Of a stretch of 64,000 nucleotides of DNA, positions 56,690-64,000 are shown in pieces. The notes under the pieces are model-generated. The model was given only the letters and a program-made list of their open reading frames with translations. It ran no database searches and was not told where the DNA came from. The DNA comes from Taxillus chinensis (taxonomy: Eukaryota > Streptophyta > Magnoliopsida > Santalales > Loranthaceae), in contig CM042088.1 of NCBI GenBank assembly GCA_023512835.1, positions 4,084,078 to 4,148,077 on the forward strand. Reading direction: 5' to 3'. Each line of letters begins with the position of its first letter. Within the stretch, counting starts at the first letter, position 1. A program made the translations under genes and the position numbers.

Positions 56690-57162
56690 TGTCACGCCCC
56701 GGATTTCCAACCCGAGGAAACCGGTACGTGACTCTCCTTGTACCCACACGGAGGGCAAAGGGGTTAGGGTGCAAACCCCGAACATAACATTTTAAACATC
56801 CACAACACATTCAAGACAGTAAAGTTCATAAAAGCAATCCACAATCCAAACCAGTCTTTATTACAACAAAATCCTCTTTTCAATCCATCCCCACTGGGGT
56901 TACATCAATTCTCATAAAAATAACATAAATGGTAGACAGTAAAGTAAATAAGGTCTTCCACCTTGGGGTCCCTCCTAACGCCTGTATGTTCCTGAAAGAA
57001 AACACAACATAGAGGGAGGGATGAGCAACCATAGCTCAGTAGGGATCATGTCTCCCCAACCCATCCCATGCTCCTAGCGTCTACATGAGTGTGTACAGGT
57101 GCAGTGTAGTGACAATAAAATGTAAACAAGTTATGTTCCACATTCAAATGGCACCCACCTAT

Positions 57163-57350
57163 CCACAGCCATACAGGCTTAGCCATATAGGCTAACATAT
57201 CCACAGCCACTCAGGCTTAGCCACACGGGCTAACATATCCACAGCCTCTCAGGCTTAGCCACACGGGCTAACATATCCATGGCCATATAGGCTTAGCCAC
57301 ACGGACTAACATATCCACAGCCATATAGGCTTAGCCATACAGGCTAACAG
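57163..57350. repeat. 38-bp tandem repeat, 5 copies, in G solo LTR
   Basis: Units of the form CCACAGCCATATAGGCTTAG plus CCACACGGGCTAACATAT, five in a row with scattered changes, each itself two similar halves (CAGGCTTAGCC / GGGCTAACAT). The other G LTRs have related GGCTGAG/CAGGCTAAGG words at the same place but no regular array. Confidence 0.88.
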
Positions 57351-57888
57351 TTCCAGTCCCGGGCTTTCACAGCCACCAGGTTCCACAAGCACAGCATACA
57401 AGGTCACACAGGCATTAAACCAAACACGTAGCATACACACTTTCACAGGCATAATACCAAACACTTAGTTTGCACAGCCCATCAGGCATAAAATCAAACA
57501 CATACTAGGCATATTCACACAGACATGTCCACACAGGCATTTTATCGAACACTTAATATGCACACCATCCAACACTAGAATACATCAAAAACTGCCATTG
57601 AAGGCCAACATCCATATAGGAGATCACACCTATATGGATTACATATATATAACTAGGTATAACTCTATAATCTGCCCTAGAACCCTAGGACAGAGGAGGA
57701 TTTAGGAAGAACAGAACCCCTACCTTGTATGTTCTCCTGCTCCCGCTTCCACGCAAGACTCCGACCACCCACGCAAGACGCTCCGGCAGCCACCAGAAGC
57801 TCTCCTCCCCCCCCCCCTCTCTCTCTCTCTCTCTGCGACGGCTGGTGGAGCAACAAACCCTAACCTTAAAACAGAGGGGCTTCTCCTC

Positions 57889-57897
57889 CTTATATAG
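57889..57897 (-). promoter_or_regulatory. TATA box of G solo LTR
   Basis: The sense strand reads GTCTATATAAGGAGGAG. It is followed downstream (lower coordinates) by the GA/G-rich leader. Orientation agrees with the G sense strand. Confidence 0.6.
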
Positions 57898-57906
57898 ACA
57901 ACACAA

Positions 57907-57966
57907 CATCAAAACGACGTAGTTTTGATTAAGTGAATCCCAGCATCAAAACGACGTAGTTTTGAT
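57907..57966. promoter_or_regulatory. Two direct copies of a palindromic ACGT-core motif
   Basis: CATCAAAACGACGTAGTTTTGAT occurs as 23-bp copies at 57907-57929 and 57944-57966. Arms ATCAAAAC/GTTTTGAT surround an ACGT core, the type of site bound by plant bZIP factors. They sit 10-70 bases upstream of the LTR TATA box on the sense strand. Confidence 0.55.
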
Positions 57967-58402
57967 GGAACAAGCTATGACCTTCCCACCTCCATACACA
58001 CCAAAATAGTCACAATTCCAACATGGTCCTTTGGGAAAAGATCATTAGAATGTCAAAACCAAGGGAACCATGCAAAAATATGGCTGCACGCCAATTTGAA
58101 CGTGAATTCCCTAATTCACGTGCAACTCCAAATGCACTCCAAATGCGCTCAAACTTCACCCCTAGCCTCCTTGCATCATGTAGAAGACAACCACACTTGC
58201 ACGTGAAATGGACCCATTTCACGTGCACCTCACATACACGTCCGTTTGGCCTGAAACTTCTGTGGTAGATAGAGGACATCATTCTAAGCATCTTTCCTTT
58301 TGCACGTGAATTCATTTGAGCCCATTCACTAGGTCAAAATCTAGAAAAACTACTCAGAAGGCAAAACTGTGACTAACTCAAAGTACGGGTCCTTACATAT
58401 TC

Positions 58403-59345
58403 AGAACAGGCTTGGCCTTGATGGTTGGCTTCACATGCTTTCCTTCTTTCTTGAGGGGCACCCGTACATTCGTAGAAAGGACATTTGCATTAGATTTCTT
58501 CACATTATTAGAATGCTCAGATTTCTGAACGCATTTGGTCACTCTAGTAGTTTTAACCTCCTTTGGGTGTCTCTCCATCTTCTCATCATTTACACCACCC
58601 TTCCCTTTCTTATTGATTCGAGTCACAACAGTGGTCTACGCAGGATTGTTATGGAAATCTGGATTGATATTCTTCCTATCCACCAACAGTGATGCTCCGG
58701 TTTTCAAAGCATCTTGTGGTGTGATGAGTGAAGTGATCTGGGAACCTTCAGAGGTTGAAGCTTGACTAGCTCTATCCTTTGAGATCTTTTGTTGAAGGCT
58801 TACCAGTTCTTCTTCAAGTCGTTGGATTGTGGTGTCTCTGGTGGTAAGTTCTGAGGTGATTGTATCACATATCTTGATTTGCTCCTTTAGTTTGAGATTT
58901 AGGCTGACAATTTCCTCGCAGAACTTCTTAGAGTCCTCCAGCACCTTGTCCTTCTCCCCTTTGGTCTCTTCAAGCTCTCCCTTGACTTGCTTGAGCTCTC
59001 CCTTGAGCTACTTAATCCTGTATCCTCTTATGCGGATCTCTTCTGTTGCAAGCTTTAGCTCCTCCTCTAAATCAACTTCTTCTTCTTCTGCCTCATCCTC
59101 CTCTGAGCCAGTGATGCCATTGACTACTTCTATTTTGGAAAGAAAGGCATAATCTGATGAGCATTCATCCTCATCATCATATTCAGCAATTCGGCTCATA
59201 TGATTCTTGTGTGAGCCCTTTTTGTTCTGTGGAGCAGCTGACCTCCTTGTGTAACTGCTTTGTCGGTATGATGACTTCTTCCACTTTGTATCTTTTTCAT
59301 TCGAGTCTTTATCATTCGAGTCATTAGCTTTCACTTTGCATTGAG
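58403..59345 (-). pseudogene. Copia gag extension: coiled coils and acidic linker (A)
   Basis: Minus frames 59334-59008 (acidic, SEEDEAEEEEVDLEEEL), 58944-58636 (LNLKLKEQIKICDTITSELT, IQRLEEELVSLQQKISKD: coiled coil) and 58626-58393 (basic, Lys-rich) are the gag part after the zinc knuckle. It aligns with B 13050-14060. The solo G LTR sits at its C-terminal side. Confidence 0.75.
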
Positions 59346-60244
59346 ATGCAAAGTGCCTCTACTTTTCACACTTAAAACATCTTAGGGAAAGTCCTCTTTT
59401 ACCTCTTCATCCAGCTTGTTTTCCTGCTCCACCTTTTCTAAACTTTCTAGTGAAGTAGGCTACCACTTCATCTTCACCTTCTTCACTGTCATTGTCCTCC
59501 TGTTCTTCTAAGGACTTAGCTTCTTTCTTTATTTTTAATTTTTTTCATAGCCTTAAAGGCTACTTCTTTTGATTCCTTGGTTGTGGGCTGGGGTGTTGAT
59601 GTAAATGGCTCTTCATAAGAGTGCAGCTTCATTTTGAATGCAGTTAGACTGCACTGCAGTTCTTACAATGTCATCATTTCCAAGTCTCAGCTATTTTCTA
59701 GAACTTTCACCCTTGGGATGAATCTCTTGGGTAGAACTCGTAACACCTTCTTTACAATTGCATAGTTCTTCTTATTCTTGCCATGACTCCTCATGTCATT
59801 GATAATCTTTGTCAAACGTACAAAGAACTCCTGTACACTTTCCTGCTCCTCCATCTTGAGAGCTTCAAATCTCTGCGTGTACAGTTGCAGCCTAGTTTCC
59901 TTTAGTCTGTCATCTCCTTGATAGACACTCTCTAGTCTATCCCATAAGTCCTTCGCAACCCTACAGTCCATGACCTTTGCGTATTCAGAGTCTGTGAATG
60001 TAGATGTAATAACACTCAAGGCTCTGCCATTTAGCTCATAGGTTCTTCTCTCAGCTTCAGTGGGTTCTTTATCGTTGGCAAGTTCTATGTAACCGTCTCA
60101 TATTACCCGCTCAATATCTATACCCATGGACATGAATACAATCTCCATCCTCGCTCTCCACATCTTGTAATTTGTGCCATCAAAGATAAGCACCCTCTTT
60201 GTGTAGTTGGAGCTGGTACTCGGTCCGCTGATAGGAATCTCCAT
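59346..60244 (-). pseudogene. Copia gag (A) with zinc knuckle
   Basis: ATG at 60244 (MEIPISGPSTSSNYTKR) opens gag. FDGTNYKMWRARME follows, then an in-frame TAA near 60100. The core is open from 60019 to 59687 (VMDCRVAKDLWDRLESVYQG, LQLYTQRFEALKM, VQEFFVRLTKIINDMR). The CCHC knuckle (CFKCEKQRHFASQC) is at about 59340-59385. The start is placed by agreement with element B. Confidence 0.85.
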
Positions 60245-60377
60245 TATATGTGTTTACTTAATGAATTCTTGCTTGGTCACTAAGCTGTTAAGCCACAGAT
60301 CTCAATAACACAAACTTATCAATCTGTGAGATCACTTCTCCACAGAGTAATAGATCTGCCTCTAGTGAGAACTTAGC

Positions 60378-60389
60378 TCTGATACCAAT
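60378..60389 (-). promoter_or_regulatory. Primer-binding site of element A
   Basis: The sense strand reads ATTGGTATCAGAGC directly inside the LTR, a perfect tRNA-Met type site. Confidence 0.9.
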
Positions 60390-60932
60390 TGATATTCCTA
60401 AGATCCAAGCTAGATCGAGTGGGTATATGGACTTGTATATAGAGAGGGGGTGAATTTGTATACTTAAAACTATTTCCTTGTAATTTTAAGAGTAGTGTAA
60501 TACTCAGAGGTATTTTATAGATGTAGTTGGTATTTAGGATGGTATATTAGTGTCTCATGCAATATCGGTTAACAGTAGGTATGTATGAAAGAAAAAGACA
60601 GAGACACACGGATTACGTGGTTCGATCAATGTAATCTACTTCACAGTGGTGAGGGTGAAGCTGCATCGAGTCTAATCCACTATATGCTTCTAGTACAGTA
60701 GGGTTTAGCCCTTGTTACAATAGGATTTCTCTTCTTTTAAATGCATATACAAAACAGTATTACTTCAGTACTCACCCACTGTGAAAAACTGTCTAGCATA
60801 ATCTGCTCCTGCGCATTCAACTGTTTGCACTGCTTGACCTTCAACCACTCCTTTGCCGAACTTACACACTATTCGTCGAATTTATGAAGAAGAAGAATAG
60901 ATTAACTCACTGTTATCTTGCTTACAATCTTC

Positions 60933-60975
<43 letters not shown>

Positions 60976-61983
60976 TATGAACGAACTACTCTATGTCTCT
61001 CTTATATCACTGCTTGATACGTTTCTTATCTTCCGTGATATTCTGACACTATCTTTAAACTAAGGCATATCCTTTGCTTTTATAGGTCAGTCTCGGTAAG
61101 AAACCCTTCTACTAGGGTTAAGCATGTTTCACCTTTTGATTTTCACCATTGAAATATGTTACGCTAGCCTCGGATGACATCCACGTGTTTCCTAGCACTT
61201 AGCGTGCTCAGAGATACCATTCGAGTGATAACTTACTTAAATGCGGTCTTCAGTGCATTTTGCATCTTCGACTAGCCACAGCCTCGTAGATATATATATA
61301 CCTTGTAACTTCACTGTTACTTTAAGCTACCTCCGACTCTTTAGCTTCAAATCTTCGAGTCTGAATCTTCGAACCTTGAGAATTGATCTTCCAATTCTTC
61401 TGCCCCCTGGCTTCGAAGTTAGGTTAGAACCAGTGCTCAACTAACGTCTCACTCTATGAGCCTTTGAACTCTCTGAGTCTTTAGTTTCGCGTCAATTATA
61501 ACTGCACTCTTCCTTGGCTAATCATTTGTTCACCTCAACGAATCTTCGACCCTGCGAGCTTCGACCTGCGAACTTCGACTCTGCAACACTACTACTCGAT
61601 ACTCGATGAGTCTTCGAGCCTGCGAGTCTTTGAGTCTCTGAGACGCTGCTCTACACCTGCGGTCTTCAAATATTTAACCCTGTGGATCTACGAGTCTACA
61701 ACCTTGTGTACCTTTAGTGGTGCTTCGAGCCTGCTGGCCTGATGATCTTCGACCTAGCACCTTCGAGTCTGATGATCTTCGACCCAGTAATTTACGAGTC
61801 TTCGACCCAGATTTTCGACATTGATAAGTACATGGTTAGACTCCCTCTATGAGCTCACTCTAAAAGATCACTCTACGAAGTTATCTAACCCAGTACGGAT
61901 CTTCGACCCAGCGTCTACCCACGTCCGCATAAGGTTACATAATGTTGACAACAATGACAACCAATAAGACCATGGGAACAACA
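60390..61983 (-). repeat. Element A 5' LTR (1594 bp)
   Basis: It runs from TGATATTCCTAAGA to GGGAACAACA. It is the fuller LTR of A and contains (CT)n(GT)n at about 60930-60977 and the CTTCGAGTC/TTCGACC cassette (61330-61920). It differs from 40174-41440 by the missing block there and scattered substitutions, so A is older than C. Confidence 0.9.
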
Positions 61984-61988
61984 AGTAC

Positions 61989-62760
61989 TCTCGAACCCCC
62001 ACAAAGCCCAAAATTAGTACCTAGTCTTTATCTATGGGTTTTTGCTTGTCTTAATTTTTCTTTTTTTTTTCTTTTATTTTTTAGGGATAAGGGAAGTTTT
62101 ATTTTGAAAAACCAAATTTGGGAATTGATCTTTAGTGGCAATGATGTAAAAGAAAATTTACAAAGATAAAGACCATTACCACAATTGATGTATGTCCGAA
62201 TAGCAAGGATATGGACATGACATTCATTCCTAGGGCCATTGAGGCCTTTTTCTTTTCTAAAATTTATCTTTGTGTTTTATCTAGGAAAATAGAAAGAAGG
62301 TCGGGCAGCATGAAGAGCATACTGTGAAGTTCAGATTCATTATTATGGTCAATATTGGACGGGTGGCGAGGATATGAGCATGGAGCTCAATCCCATGGCC
62401 ACTGGGGCCTTGGTTTTAGAAAAAAGGTTTGGGGCTAGGAAAACAAGAAAATAAAAGAAGAAAGGAAGAAAAAACTTGGAAGTATTGAGGCTGATGCTCC
62501 TACTCTACTTGGCTCCTTCCTTGGAATGTTTGAGGAATGGAATAGAAAGATCCGGCAAAGGGTGGCAAAAGACGCGCAAAAGATTAGGAAAATCGTGTGC
62601 CCCTCTCCTCTTAATTTTCTGCTTGAGGGGTCCGCAATTAATGTCCGATTAGCCGCTACTTCCCATATTAAAATTGAGACTTCCAGAACATTGAAAAGAG
62701 TTTTGTGATTTCCTGTAGAAACGTGTCCTGAGAGGCCAAAGGGAGTGCACACAGTGTGGT
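61989..62760. other. Degenerate flank of element A
   Basis: It starts with TCTCGAACCCCCAC, then T-rich DNA. A minus-strand ORF (62435-62752) and a plus-strand ORF (62526-62708) overlap in opposite directions and neither is recognised. It is likely retrotransposon debris (the phrase ACAAAGCCCAAAATTAG is common in gypsy LTRs). Confidence 0.35.
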
Positions 62761-64000
62761 GATGTTAAATCCGAGTTTTTTTGGAAATAACCGGAAGACA
62801 ATTCGAATCATTGGAAGCTTACTCCGGATCATTGATACTGCGGATCATAGAAATGCAAAGGAGGATCATTAAAATTTCACTCGCTTGTCTTATAAAACCT
62901 CTGCAAGGGTTAGACGTTACTTGTCTCTCACTCTCTTGGTTGTCTACAATTTCACATGCACACTTAACCTAGGAGGCTATGCATCTATTGATAGGCCTAG
63001 GGTTATCCCTATGTTATTACATATATGCCCTTTTAGTTAAATAATAATATACAATATTCATAATTATTTAAACTTTTAAATAATATGATTATTGTGTATT
63101 AAAGCTAATTAAATAAATATTTAAAATTATTTATTTATTAAATAAATAAATAATATAATTATTCATTTAAACACATTAAATGGATAAAATATCTATTATT
63201 TATTTAATCTAATTAAATAAATAACCATGTAATATATATTTAACTTTTAAATATATATTGACACATGTTTAATAATTAGCTCTTAAACATAGTCAAAGAA
63301 TTATCTCACAATGATCTAGTACTCTATTAAAAAATAAACGGTGTTAGCTAGAAGGATCAAATGGACCTATTTAATCAAAGCTCTAATAAATAATATTTAA
63401 TTAATTAATCTCATTAATAAATTAAATTACTATTTATTAATTTTAGTCCAAGTCACGATCAAGGACTAAAAATGCACTCTAAGATTAAGCAGATATAATT
63501 ATAATAATTTATAAAAAAGGATTTGTCTATCGATATAACTGATTGTTATGTGATATGATCCTCTACGATGATATTCATAATTAGAAATAAGTATCAATAG
63601 ATTCCGTTCAATTTCTCCAATTATATCTTTGTCCATGTGTTATCATTAATTCTCCAATGGGCAACCTATTAATGATCCAATCATGAATTAGGATTTATAA
63701 TAAACTATATCTAATATAATTACAAGTGCTTGATTCACCCAAGAATCCCAAATTAAATAACATGAGAATATCATTACTAAATACATAGTGAAGCAGTGGA
63801 TTCCACGCACCTAACTTGACGCTTCCATTATTTATAATATTATGTCTCCAAGATATCGAGATATTTGAAGCACTCGACCTCTCATTCATTAATAAATCAA
63901 AAGACATAAATTATATATATGAGTTAATCAAATGGTCTGGATTAAGATCATTTCATAAATTAGAGAATATAAAGATCTTCATATAATGTAACAGAGATTA
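62760..64000. other. AT-rich tail of the window
   Basis: 62790-62990 has CTTACTCCGGATCATT-type words like the LTR cassettes. 63000-64000 is extremely AT-rich with many TTTAAATAAT and TAAATAAATA runs and no ORF of note. The text at 63590-63800 resembles degraded copia LTR sequence, but no ends were found. Confidence 0.4.

Larger units (their letters stand above)
56690..58397 (-). repeat. Solo LTR of gypsy family G in copia A (1708 bp)
   Basis: Starts TGTCACGCCCCGG and ends ACGGGTCCTTACA, a perfect TG...CA pair with a perfect 5-bp duplication TATTC. On the sense (minus) strand it is TGTAAGGACCCG...GGGGCGTGACA, as in the other G copies. It contains a 38-bp tandem array (57163-57350), a C9/(CT)n tract (57808-57833), a TATA box (about 57889-57897) and two palindromic 23-bp repeats upstream of it. 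No coding sequence. Confidence 0.92.
40174..61983 (-). mobile_element. Copia element A, host of nested insertions
   Basis: Minus-strand Ty1/copia element with LTRs at 40174-41440 and 60390-61983. It is flanked by ACTAC (40169-40173) and AGTAC (61984-61988), an imperfect duplication. Without the CACTA element (12.5 kb) and the solo LTR (1.7 kb) it would be about 7.6 kb. Order on the minus strand: primer site, gag, coiled coil, integrase, RT, RNase H, polypurine tract. The protease/pre-integrase region present in element B is deleted. Confidence 0.9.

Noticed and set aside
60930..60977. (CT)n(GT)n and other microsatellites (40425-40452, 57808-57833) as regulatory features
   Set aside because: Simple repeats inside LTRs; no evidence beyond length-variable tracts.
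63000..64000. Matrix-attachment or origin-like AT-rich element
   Set aside because: AT richness alone is not evidence; similar composition occurs at 2990-3320 and 5540-5660.

Overview
This window comes from the nuclear genome of a flowering plant, probably a eudicot; the species cannot be told from the sequence. It is intergenic, repeat-rich DNA in which almost everything recognisable is an LTR retrotransposon or DNA transposon, mostly decayed and inserted into one another. I see no intact host gene. The only host-like coding sequence is two gene fragments (an ARL5-type small GTPase and a probable DNA2 helicase/nuclease exon) carried inside a CACTA transposon. No rRNA, tRNA, CRISPR or bacterial-type operon is present.

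Layout. 1-1833 is the end of a gypsy-type LTR (family G here), followed by a degenerate copia LTR to about 2620. 2620-7223 is AT-rich and mostly unassigned, with a GC-richer gene-like leader at 3350-4020. 7224-17152 holds a truncated G LTR and copia element B (minus strand), which has lost its reverse transcriptase and part of its 3' LTR and carries a solo LTR at 10930-12958. 17153-18110 is a gypsy LTR with a tandem-repeat cassette. 18360-36764 is a decayed Athila-like gypsy region, split by copia element C (21314-33769, minus strand). C has LTRs of 1.1 kb, gag, integrase, RT and a long extra ORF region between pol and the 3' LTR. A solo G LTR with a perfect 5-bp duplication lies at 36770-38813, then a C-family LTR fragment and a plus-strand copia fragment (D).

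40174-61983 is the most informative part: copia element A (minus strand) with nearly every junction readable to the base. A contains a solo G LTR (56690-58397; duplication TATTC) and a CACTA transposon (43606-56082; duplication TGA). The CACTA element contains a Tat/Ogre-like LTR element F (45928-55161; duplication ACCTC) that lacks pol and carries a ~100-bp satellite-like array. The right LTR of F contains a 265-bp GC-rich element (53823-54087) with a 9-bp duplication. This gives an order of insertion: A, then CACTA, then F, then the small element. 61989-64000 is degenerate and AT-rich.

A theme crossing families is that the LTRs carry a variable block of short CG-containing repeats (TTCGA-type or TCCGG/TTACTCCG-type). 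The block differs between copies of one LTR family and shares words between unrelated families. All boundaries and homologies were judged by eye; no alignment or database search was run.
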